Below are positions 1 to 7,818 of a DNA stretch of 64,000 nt, in pieces (position 1 is the stretch's first letter; each line of letters opens with the position of its first letter). Both the position numbers and the translations under genes were made by a program. This stretch comes from Bacillota bacterium. Lineage in GTDB: Bacteria; Bacillota; Clostridia; Lachnospirales; Lachnospiraceae. Under the pieces are notes generated by a model that was given only the letters and a program-made list of their open reading frames with translations, had not been told where the DNA came from and did not search any database. The stretch is from the NCBI GenBank assembly GCA_023409835.1, contig JAEYQV010000096.1, positions 4,913-68,912 on the forward strand. The letters are read 5' to 3'.

Positions 1-13
1 GGAGTAAAACCAT

Positions 14-970
14 ATGGGACCGTATCAAGCAAAAGCTATGCAGATCATGGATGAAGTGAATAAGGTTGTAATCGGAAAACGCGTCATCATAGGAAAGGTA
101 CTTACTGCCATTCTGGCGAAGGGCCATATCCTTCTGGAGGATCATCCGGGAGTGGGGAAAACCACACTTGCGCTGGCCTTCTCCAGGGCAATGGAGTTGG
201 ATTACCACCGTCTCCAATTTACTCCGGATGTACTGCCTACCGATGTGGTGGGATTCCATTTGCTGAATAAGGATGGAGACAGCTATCAGTATAAGCAGGG
301 AGCCATCATGTGTAACCTGTTTCTGGCAGATGAGATCAATCGTACCTCCTCCAAGACCCAATCTGCTCTGCTGGAGGTAATGGAAGAGGGAAAGGTTACG
401 GTAGATAGTGTAACCAGAGAGGTCCCGAAGCCCTTCGTAGTGATGGCAACCCAGAACCCGATCGGTTCCGTCGGTACCCAGATGCTGCCGGAATCCCAGC
501 TGGACCGTTTCATGGTAAGACTGACCATGGGATATCCGGACATGAAGAGCGAGATTGGCATACTGAAGGAAAGACAGAATAATAATCCGTTGGAGAGAAC
601 CCTTCAGGTGGTGAATAAGGACGAGATCCTGATGATGCAGAATATCGTGGAGGAAGTATTCCTGCATGACTCCATCTATGAATATATTACGCTGCTGGTG
701 CAGCAAACCAGAGAGAATCCGCTGATTGAACTGGGAGTCAGCCCGAGAGGCTCCCTGGCACTGATGAACATGGTAAAGGCAACCGCCTTCCTAAGCGGCC
801 GCGACTACGTAGTACCCGGTGATGTTCAGTATATTTTCAAGGATGTTGCCGCTCACCGGATGATCCTTAAGGCTAAGGCGAGAGTTAATAATGTCACGGT
901 GGACAACCTTCTGGATGATATTCTCCGTATCGTGCGTCCTCCTAAGATTATTGCTAAGAATGCCCTGTAG
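14..970 (+). CDS. MoxR-family AAA+ ATPase
   Basis: This is a 318-residue AAA+ ATPase of the MoxR family. Walker A (GVGKT) is at residues 46-50 and Walker B with the MoxR signature (ADEINR) at 105-110. A sensor-1 segment (MATQNP) and an arginine region (ESQLDRF) follow, and the C-terminal helical lid is present. The length is normal for the family. MoxR proteins act as cytoplasmic chaperone-like ATPases for a partner protein. The next two genes, a DUF58 protein and a membrane transglutaminase, are the classical neighbours, so they are the likely partners. The ATG at 14 has a GGAG just inside the window edge. A hairpin terminator at 1004-1035 lies before the next gene, so transcript levels may fall after this one. 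The biological target of this three-gene set is not established. Confidence 0.93.
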   Translation: MGPYQAKAMQIMDEVNKVVIGKRVIIGKVLTAILAKGHILLEDHPGVGKTTLALAFSRAMELDYHRLQFTPDVLPTDVVGFHLLNKDGDSYQYKQGAIMCNLFLADEINRTSSKTQSALLEVMEEGKVTVDSVTREVPKPFVVMATQNPIGSVGTQMLPESQLDRFMVRLTMGYPDMKSEIGILKERQNNNPLERTLQVVNKDEILMMQNIVEEVFLHDSIYEYITLLVQQTRENPLIELGVSPRGSLALMNMVKATAFLSGRDYVVPGDVQYIFKDVAAHRMILKAKARVNNVTVDNLLDDILRIVRPPKIIAKNAL

Positions 971-1003
971 GACTTCATTTATACCAATTAATAGAATCCG
1001 TAT

Positions 1004-1035
1004 AAAAGGCCAATCGCATCCGCCGTTGGCCTTTT
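1004..1035 (+). terminator. Hairpin terminator or attenuator after moxR
   Basis: A perfect 10-bp stem (AAAAGGCCAA with TTGGCCTTTT) encloses a 12-nt loop and ends in a T-run. It sits between the moxR stop and the DUF58 start. Because the downstream genes share the pathway, it probably gives partial termination and not a full stop. Confidence 0.75.
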
Positions 1036-1074
1036 CATAGAAAGACTGATGGCTACATCAGGAGCAGGTGTGAC

Positions 1075-2316
1075 ATGCTTCAAAACAAAATCAGATATTT
1101 AGCATTGCTGGCCACGATTGGCCTGCTTTCCATTCTATATAACGAATATATTATGATCATAGTTTTCCTCACGATTGCAGTCCTTCCATTTGTTATGGTA
1201 GGTCTGCTCTGCTATATATATGGAATGCTTTCGGTTGAACTGATTTCCACTGTTCATGTGGCCGGCAGGGGTGAGATGATACCGGTATCGGTGATTATTA
1301 ATAACCCGACCATATTTCCGGTTTCAAATATAACTCTGTATCTGACCTATGGTAATTCCTTTTCGGGGAAACGCTTCAAGAAGGAGCTTATTGTGTCGTC
1401 AGACCGAAGGTCAAGGGCAACGGTAACCTGCAATATCCTTTCGGAGCATGCCGGTAATCTGGAAATATCCTTATCAAAGATCCGGGTGTTTGACTATTTG
1501 AAAATGTTTTCCTTAAGAAAGAAATGCCATGGGGAGCTTAAGGTTGCTATATTGCCGGTAGTCCATGAAATCACAGAGGATTACCTGGCAAATCGATCCA
1601 GGATGCAGGTGGAAAGCGACTATTATTCTCCTACAAAAAGCGGTGACGATCCGTCGGAGGTTTTTGGAATCCGGGAGTACAGAGAAGGAGACAAGCCCAC
1701 CAGGATTCACTGGAAGCTCAGTATGAAGCAGGACCAGCTGATGATAAAGGAATTCAGCGACCCGATGAATTGCTCCATATTGATATTTGCAAACTTAAGT
1801 GTCGCTTTCGAGGAGGATATTCTGCCCTATATGGATGCGTTAATGGAATGCGCCCTGTCTTTGTCCTACTCCTTCCTGCTGAAGGGGCAGATCCATTATT
1901 TCGCCTGGTATGATGAGGTGCATGGCGTTTGCAGAAGAGTACGTATTGTCCGGGAGAAGGATCTATTTGAGGCAGTTGACGGGATTTTGCAGTCGGGACC
2001 CTATTCCAAAGGAGTCGATGTCATGACGGCATATCTGGCAGAGCATCCGAACGATCAGTATTCGGATCTGTTCTATGTAACCGGTGAGGTGTCAAAGGAC
2101 CAGCTGGATGCGCTGTCCTTAATCAAAGCCTCAGTCCGGCAAATAATCTATGTGAATGATAGCGCCAGATATTCTGAGGCCAATAACGGGAATATTCGGA
2201 TAAAGCTTCCGATTACGGAAGAGGTTATGAAGAGGATTGTTGAGATGGGTATCGGTCTGCTATCAGTGGACACCGGTAATCTGAAGCACAATCTGGAGAG
2301 TCTGAAGCTTGGTTAG
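1075..2316 (+). CDS. DUF58 domain protein, membrane-anchored
   Basis: A 413-residue protein with two close hydrophobic segments at the N-terminus (about residues 8-50), then a beta-rich stretch, then the DUF58 signature near residues 190-225 (VFGIREYREGD followed by IHWKLS). DUF58 proteins carry a von Willebrand-A-like fold and are encoded next to MoxR ATPases; their biochemical role is unknown. The topology suggests a membrane-tethered cytoplasmic domain that could be remodelled by MoxR. The ATG at 1075 has an AGGAGCAGGTG ribosome binding site. The stop is 15 bases before the next start, so it is cotranscribed with the transglutaminase gene. Confidence 0.88.
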   Translation: MLQNKIRYLALLATIGLLSILYNEYIMIIVFLTIAVLPFVMVGLLCYIYGMLSVELISTVHVAGRGEMIPVSVIINNPTIFPVSNITLYLTYGNSFSGKRFKKELIVSSDRRSRATVTCNILSEHAGNLEISLSKIRVFDYLKMFSLRKKCHGELKVAILPVVHEITEDYLANRSRMQVESDYYSPTKSGDDPSEVFGIREYREGDKPTRIHWKLSMKQDQLMIKEFSDPMNCSILIFANLSVAFEEDILPYMDALMECALSLSYSFLLKGQIHYFAWYDEVHGVCRRVRIVREKDLFEAVDGILQSGPYSKGVDVMTAYLAEHPNDQYSDLFYVTGEVSKDQLDALSLIKASVRQIIYVNDSARYSEANNGNIRIKLPITEEVMKRIVEMGIGLLSVDTGNLKHNLESLKLG

Positions 2317-2331
2317 GAAGAAGAGGGATTT

Positions 2332-4935
2332 ATGAGCCAGAAAATAAAAGACGGAATTGTCATTGATAATACGGTCTATATGATGGACGAGCAGAAGACG
2401 GGATTCCCTGTCCTTATGAGAGTCCTCCAGTTTATGGTTGTTATGATGGGTAGCTTTAGTGCAATGTCCATGCTGATATATTGCTTTGAGCTTCCTGTCA
2501 TCCAGAAATATATGTCATTGGCAGTCCTGCTATCCACCCTCCTGATATATGCTATGATTCTGTCTCCCTACTATGATTGGATAAAGCTTGCAGTATCCAT
2601 AGCGGTATATCTGATTGCATTATACAAACTATTCCATCGACTGCAGAATGGCTTTTATCTCCTGGAGAACTATATTTTGTATCGTGCCGGCGATTATTAC
2701 GAAGTGTCGGTGATACCCTATAAAGCACAATATGCTACAGCGGAGATGGATATCACGCTTCTGATGATTATGATTTTAATTCCGCTGGTTGCCTTGCTGT
2801 CTTATACAATCATCCGCAGCAGGCTGCTGAGCGTCTGCGATATTATCCTTCTGCTTCCAGTCGCAGCCAGCTTTGCCATGGGAGTAACACCTACGGAGGG
2901 GAACCTTCTTACTTATATTCTGGTCATGATTTATATGGCCCGATCCTATGGAGCGGGACAAACCTCCTACAAGGAGCAGAAATTTATGCTGCACAGGATC
3001 CATAACCGTTCCGCTCTGGTTTTATGTATTGTTATTCTTGGCCTTACTCTGATTTTGAAGCTTGTGGTTCCGGAGCAGAAATATGAAGCCATGGACAGAA
3101 TCACGGAGACTAAGGCAGAGCTTCAGGATTTTCTGTTTAACTTCTCCTGGGAGGATGTTACCGATAAGGTCAGTGAGCTGAAATGGCTACCAAGCCGGAG
3201 TACGGGCAGCGGGGGATTGAATTCCGGTAAGTTGGGAAGAGTGGATCAGGTGAAGTATGATGAGTCCGAACAGCTGCAGATAACCGCACCGCTAAAATCC
3301 ATCTCCGAAGGGATCTATCTGAAGGGCTTTGTCGGAACCACCTACACAGGGGACAGCTGGGAGGAGCATTCGAATGAGGAGAAGCAGCTTTATGAGAAAC
3401 TGGTGCAGAAGCTTTCTTCGACTGACTTTAAACCGGCTAATATCAGCACCGAATTTATAAAGCAGCTAACCCGGATCAGCGGTGTCGAGTCAAATAGCTA
3501 TATCGCCGAGGCAGGGCAGCAGTCGAATTTATTTGAATTTAATCAAGGTACGATATCCATCCAATACAGCGATGCGAACAAGAGCTATCTCTATGCTCCA
3601 TATATGACTGATTTTGAGGCAACCAAGAAGGTCCAATATCTTACCGATCTGTATGCGGCACCAGTTGCGAAGTCGAACAGCTATGAGTTTGATTACTTTT
3701 ACGATTTGAACATGGGAGATAAGCTTTCTGACTACTTAAAGTCATCGGAAATCGATCTGCAGGCTTATAAGGAATTTGAGAAGCTCTATGGCGAGTATGT
3801 CAAGGAGGTCTATACTAAGCTTCCAACGACAGGGCTGGAAAGGCTCCGGAGTGATTTCACCAGGGAAAAGATCGGCTCCAGAGTGGACAGCATCGATAAG
3901 GCGGTCTCCTATGTCAAGGATTACCTCCAAAACAATGCACAATACACTCTTGCTCCGGGAAAGCTTCCCAAGGAGAAGGATTTTGTAGAGTATTTCATAT
4001 ATGAAAATCAATTAGGCTATTGCTCCCATTTCGCCTCCGCAGGTGTTCTTATGCTAAGGGCGCTGGGTTATCCTGCAAGATATGTGGAGGGGTATGCTGT
4101 GAACTCCTCTGATATCCTGTTTGATAAGGGAATGGAAGACGGAAGGGTAACCAGCTACTCTGATCAGAACACCTCTATAAGCTCTGACAGTATGGTTGAT
4201 GTATCCGTCAAGGATTATTGTGCCCATGCCTGGGTGGAGGTATACATTGATGGTTGCGGATGGTTTCCGGTAGAATTTACACCCAGTGCAACCATAGAGA
4301 ACACCGAAGATGTAATTGAAGATATGGCAGATGCGGGACAAGGAATTGTCTTAGAGGAGGATTCCCGGATAACCCCTACGCCTACGGTTACTCCGAAGCC
4401 TACCGATCCTCCGAGGGAGGAAGATAAAAACACACCTACGGTAACTCCAATGCCAAAGAATAAACCAACAGATAAGAATGGGGCGGCCGGTACCGGGAAT
4501 CGGGAAGGGCGGCAGTCGTTTGGAGGTATCTGGTTCCTGGTTCTTGCAGCTATAGCTGTAGCGGTCCTTACGATTTACCTTCTTCATATTCTGCGTCAGC
4601 GAAGGCTTAAGCATATAGATAACCGCAGCAGGCTGGCAATCTATCGATATAGGGAGATAGAGCGGTTATTAAAGCTGAATAAAGCTTTACCGAAGAAGGG
4701 AAGCAGGTGCCTGGAGGATGATTCGAATTATGTCAGGGAGCATTGTCCATATATTAACGAGAAAGAGTTTGAGCACTTCATGGAGATCGTTCGGAAGGCC
4801 AGATTCGGTAGGGATTCCATCAGTGAAGAGGAGTTGCAGGCAGTGGAGCAATACGGCGAAAGCCTGAAGAAGAAGGTACTGAATGGAGCATCTCCGATCA
4901 AACGTACCTATCTGAAAATGATTTTATCAATTTAG
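2332..4935 (+). CDS. Multi-pass membrane transglutaminase-like protein
   Basis: An 867-residue protein. Residues about 25-245 hold several hydrophobic segments (six or seven). A long extracytoplasmic domain follows. The transglutaminase core shows a catalytic Cys in YCSHFAS (Cys564) and His in AHAWVEVY (His632). The position usually filled by Asp may be Asp640 or the acidic residue in VEFTP. A Pro/Thr-rich linker (about 685-715) leads to one more membrane helix near 725-748 and a cytoplasmic tail of about 120 residues resembling the DUF4129 tail seen in this family. The moxR-DUF58-transglutaminase order is common in bacteria and the protein is presumed to cut or crosslink an envelope protein, but the substrate is unknown. 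Confidence 0.88.
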   Translation: MSQKIKDGIVIDNTVYMMDEQKTGFPVLMRVLQFMVVMMGSFSAMSMLIYCFELPVIQKYMSLAVLLSTLLIYAMILSPYYDWIKLAVSIAVYLIALYKLFHRLQNGFYLLENYILYRAGDYYEVSVIPYKAQYATAEMDITLLMIMILIPLVALLSYTIIRSRLLSVCDIILLLPVAASFAMGVTPTEGNLLTYILVMIYMARSYGAGQTSYKEQKFMLHRIHNRSALVLCIVILGLTLILKLVVPEQKYEAMDRITETKAELQDFLFNFSWEDVTDKVSELKWLPSRSTGSGGLNSGKLGRVDQVKYDESEQLQITAPLKSISEGIYLKGFVGTTYTGDSWEEHSNEEKQLYEKLVQKLSSTDFKPANISTEFIKQLTRISGVESNSYIAEAGQQSNLFEFNQGTISIQYSDANKSYLYAPYMTDFEATKKVQYLTDLYAAPVAKSNSYEFDYFYDLNMGDKLSDYLKSSEIDLQAYKEFEKLYGEYVKEVYTKLPTTGLERLRSDFTREKIGSRVDSIDKAVSYVKDYLQNNAQYTLAPGKLPKEKDFVEYFIYENQLGYCSHFASAGVLMLRALGYPARYVEGYAVNSSDILFDKGMEDGRVTSYSDQNTSISSDSMVDVSVKDYCAHAWVEVYIDGCGWFPVEFTPSATIENTEDVIEDMADAGQGIVLEEDSRITPTPTVTPKPTDPPREEDKNTPTVTPMPKNKPTDKNGAAGTGNREGRQSFGGIWFLVLAAIAVAVLTIYLLHILRQRRLKHIDNRSRLAIYRYREIERLLKLNKALPKKGSRCLEDDSNYVREHCPYINEKEFEHFMEIVRKARFGRDSISEEELQAVEQYGESLKKKVLNGASPIKRTYLKMILSI

Positions 4936-4954
4936 CCAATACTGGAAAATATAC

Positions 4955-4983
4955 TTCTTACTTACCGTGAACTGTGGTATACT
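4955..4983 (+). promoter_or_regulatory. Possible sigma-A promoter for the gene at 5025
   Basis: A good -10 box (TATACT, 4978-4983) lies 17 bp from a weak -35 (TTCTTA, 4955-4960). The placement, about 40 bp before the start codon, fits, but the -35 match is poor. Confidence 0.4.
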
Positions 4984-5024
4984 TTAGGTAGAGGATTAAT
5001 ATCAGTACAGAACGGAGTGGCTTA

Positions 5025-5654
5025 ATGAGAAAAATTATTACGATTAGCAGACAGTTTGGTAGCGGAGGAAGAGAAATCGGAGCGAAATTAGCTAAAAGGC
5101 TGGGAGTTCCTTTTTACGATAATGAGTTGATAACCAGAGCTGCTAAGGAGAGCGGATTTTCAATCGCTGCTTTTGAGAATGCCGAGAAGAAGGCGACAAA
5201 CAGTCTTCTCTATTCCATTGCCATGGGGATGAATGCCTACGGGAATCAGGATATCGGCTTCACACATCTGTCGCTGGATGATCAGATTTATCTGGCTCAA
5301 AGTAATGTGATCAGGAAGGTAGCTAAGGAAGGTCCCTGTGTCATCGTAGGGAGGTGTGCCGATTATATTCTCAGAGATTATGAGAATGTAGTCCACGTAT
5401 TTATCTGGGCTGATTTGGAATTCCGTAAAGACAGGGCCATACATCTGTATCAGCTTCCGGAACATAAAGCGGAGGAAGAGATTATTAAGACAGATAAGCG
5501 CAGAGCAAATTATTATAACTATCATGCAAGTGATAAATGGGGAAGGGCGGAGAATTATCACCTATCCATCAAAAGTGATTATGTCGGTATTGATAATGCA
5601 GTCGACCTGATCGTAGAATTTCTGAATTATGGGGAAAGGGGACCGGCTGTTTAA
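5025..5654 (+). CDS. Cytidylate kinase-like protein
   Basis: A 209-residue protein of the cytidylate-kinase-like family. Its N-terminus carries the modified P-loop (ISRQFGSGGREIG, residues 7-19), and an FYDNELI segment follows at about 36-42. These family members lack the canonical GKS/T P-loop of Cmk and their substrate is uncertain, so it should not be called cmk. The internal motif VIVGRCADYIL at about 107-117 is typical of the group. The stop is one base before the preferred start of the AI-2E-type permease gene, so the two are a translationally close pair. Confidence 0.82.
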   Translation: MRKIITISRQFGSGGREIGAKLAKRLGVPFYDNELITRAAKESGFSIAAFENAEKKATNSLLYSIAMGMNAYGNQDIGFTHLSLDDQIYLAQSNVIRKVAKEGPCVIVGRCADYILRDYENVVHVFIWADLEFRKDRAIHLYQLPEHKAEEEIIKTDKRRANYYNYHASDKWGRAENYHLSIKSDYVGIDNAVDLIVEFLNYGERGPAV

Positions 5655-5655
5655 G

Positions 5656-6852
5656 ATGAAATGGAGAGATAAATTTAATTGGAAATACATGCAGATATCC
5701 CTGTATGTCATAATAACCTGTGTCATTATTTATTCACTAACTTTAATTGCGAAACATATTCCTGAGATAGCTCGCCAGTTCATGGAGATCATCGGGTGGA
5801 TCCTGATCGTAATTAGGCCTGTCATCTTGGGTTTTGTGTTCGCGTATCTTATGGATCCTGCTGTCAGCTTCTTTGAAGGCAGGTTCCGTAAGTGGAAGCT
5901 GTTTCGAAGGTTGAAGAGGCCCAGAACCTGGGCTGCCTTACTATCCGTATTTTTATTGGTGATAGCCGTCACCGGATTGATCTCGTTGCTGGTTTACAGC
6001 GTAACGAAGGAGCTGAGGTTTGCCAGCTTTGATGATATCAGCAGCCTTGCCCAGAACTTTTTAGGCAGCCTGAATGCCTTCTATCAGTCTCTGCTTGACA
6101 AGATGAGAGCTCTTGATATCCGGTCGGAGGAGCTACAGCTATATGTGACGAATGCCACGGAGAATATCATGAGTTCGCTGATTAGCTTTGCAAAAGGGAC
6201 AGTAGCTTCGATCACGAATATCTCAAGCTATCTGACAACCATTATCTTTAGCTTTATCATCGGCTTCTATTTTATGATTGATGGAAGGATGATTATGGAT
6301 TATATGCAGAAGGTGTTCAAAGCCTTATTCTCAAGACAGGCGAACCTTAAGGCTTCTTCCTCACTCCGGGATATTGACCATGTATTTTCCGGATATATCA
6401 GAGGGCAGCTGACCGATGCTATAGTCATGATGATCTTAATCAGCCTGACCCTTTCGATCACCGGAGTAAAGTATGCAGTGTTAATCGGTATTTTTGCCGG
6501 AATTGGTAATATGATTCCTTACTTTGGCCCAATTGTTGCTTATTTCAGCACGACTCTGGTATGCGTGATTACCGGCGACACGAAGACATTATTCATATCA
6601 CTTCTGGCGTTAGCCTTTATTCAATTTCTGGATGGCAATCTGATCGGTCCGAAGCTGCTCAGCCGTTCTATTAAAATACATCCGCTGATCATCATTATAT
6701 CCTTGATCTTCGGCAGTGCAATCGGAGGCTTTCTTGGCATGCTTCTGGCAGTTCCGGTCGGGGCATATATTAAGCTGGTGTTTGTACGCTTTATTGATAA
6801 CCGAACGAAACGCAGGGAAGAATTGGACAAGGTACAGAAGCAAAAGAAGTAG
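5656..6852 (+). CDS. AI-2E transporter family (YdbI/PerM) membrane protein
   Basis: A polytopic membrane protein of about 398 residues of the AI-2E transporter/PerM family. It shows paired N-terminal hydrophobic segments, a central soluble stretch, and the family-typical C-terminal helices with PYFGPIVAY and LDGNLIGPKLLS. Members export small molecules or act as ion antiporters; the substrate cannot be told from sequence. An upstream ATG at 5629 is in frame but has no ribosome binding site. The ATG at 5656 follows a purine-rich GGGGAAAGGGGA with rather long spacing, so the exact start is uncertain. It follows the kinase-like gene directly. Confidence 0.85.
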   Translation: MKWRDKFNWKYMQISLYVIITCVIIYSLTLIAKHIPEIARQFMEIIGWILIVIRPVILGFVFAYLMDPAVSFFEGRFRKWKLFRRLKRPRTWAALLSVFLLVIAVTGLISLLVYSVTKELRFASFDDISSLAQNFLGSLNAFYQSLLDKMRALDIRSEELQLYVTNATENIMSSLISFAKGTVASITNISSYLTTIIFSFIIGFYFMIDGRMIMDYMQKVFKALFSRQANLKASSSLRDIDHVFSGYIRGQLTDAIVMMILISLTLSITGVKYAVLIGIFAGIGNMIPYFGPIVAYFSTTLVCVITGDTKTLFISLLALAFIQFLDGNLIGPKLLSRSIKIHPLIIIISLIFGSAIGGFLGMLLAVPVGAYIKLVFVRFIDNRTKRREELDKVQKQKK

Positions 6853-6853
6853 A

Positions 6854-6877
6854 CAAGTACCCTTATCGGGGGGCTTG
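6854..6877 (+). terminator. Probable terminator after the AI-2E gene
   Basis: CAAG-ACCC pairs with GGGG-CTTG around a short loop, followed by CTTTAC. The T-run is weak, so efficiency is doubtful. Confidence 0.45.
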
Positions 6878-7015
6878 CTTTACAATTATGAAATATAGTT
6901 TAATAATAATTAACAAAATTTAAGAAAATCTTAAGAAAATATATAGTCATTAATTAAGATTTATAGTGTAGCATTAATAAGAGAATTTACCTGCAATTTA
7001 CAGGGAAGGTGAAAA

Positions 7016-7765
7016 ATGAATAATAAAGATGAGACTATTATTGAACTAAAAAATGTCAAGAAGATATATCGGATGGGAAATGAACGGATCAGTGCCGTGG
7101 ATGATGTGAGCTTTACCATTAAAAAGGGCGAGTTCTGTTGTCTATACGGTGTCTCCGGTTCCGGTAAATCGACCCTGCTAAACTTGATGGCCGGAATTGA
7201 GAAGGTTTCCTCAGGACAGATTATCATAAAAGGTAAGAACGTACATAAAATGAGTGAGAAAAGCCTTGCAAAATTCCGACAGAATAATTTGGGGTTCGTA
7301 TTCCAGTCCTATAACCTGATGAATTCCATGACAGCGCTTGAGAATGTAGAGCTGCCACTGACCTTTAAGCGGATGGCCTCCAAAAAGAGGAGAAAGATGG
7401 CGCGGGAAATGCTTAAGAAGGTCGGTCTGGGAGCAAGGCTGAAGCATAAGCCGAAGGAAATGAGCGGCGGACAGCAGCAGAGGGTAGGTATTGCAAGGGC
7501 CTTTGTCAGTAACCCGGAGATTGTATTTGCGGATGAACCAACCGGTAATCTGGATTCCAAGACCTCCAGAGAGGTAATGGACCTGATTAAGGAGATGGCA
7601 AATACCAATCACCAGACCATCGTCATGGTAACTCATGACAAAAGGCTGACGGAATATGCAGATCGGATTATTCATATCTTTGATGGTAAGATTGAAGAAA
7701 TAGAGGTTCTTAAGAAGGAAAACGAACCTGAGGCAGAGGAGAAGCTGGAGCAGGAAATCTCATAA
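7016..7765 (+). CDS. ABC transporter ATPase, MacB/LolD type
   Basis: A 249-residue ATPase of the MacB/LolD/FtsE-like group. It shows Walker A (GVSGSGKST, about 42-50), the Q-loop (VFQSYNLM), the ABC signature (MSGGQQQR, about 148-155), Walker B (IVFADEPTGNLD) and the H-loop (VTHD). The C-terminus is acidic and Lys/Glu-rich. Its partner permease is almost certainly the MacB/FtsX-type gene at 10850; two envelope proteins lie between them on the same strand. Such ATPases drive mechanotransmission or export of lipids, peptides or drugs, and do not work as importers. The ribosome binding site is GGGAAGGTG before the ATG at 7016. Confidence 0.94.
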   Translation: MNNKDETIIELKNVKKIYRMGNERISAVDDVSFTIKKGEFCCLYGVSGSGKSTLLNLMAGIEKVSSGQIIIKGKNVHKMSEKSLAKFRQNNLGFVFQSYNLMNSMTALENVELPLTFKRMASKKRRKMAREMLKKVGLGARLKHKPKEMSGGQQQRVGIARAFVSNPEIVFADEPTGNLDSKTSREVMDLIKEMANTNHQTIVMVTHDKRLTEYADRIIHIFDGKIEEIEVLKKENEPEAEEKLEQEIS

Positions 7766-7818
7766 GCGTCAGGAAGCAACGGCAATAATAGAAATTAAAG
7801 GAAGACGAGGGAGCAAGA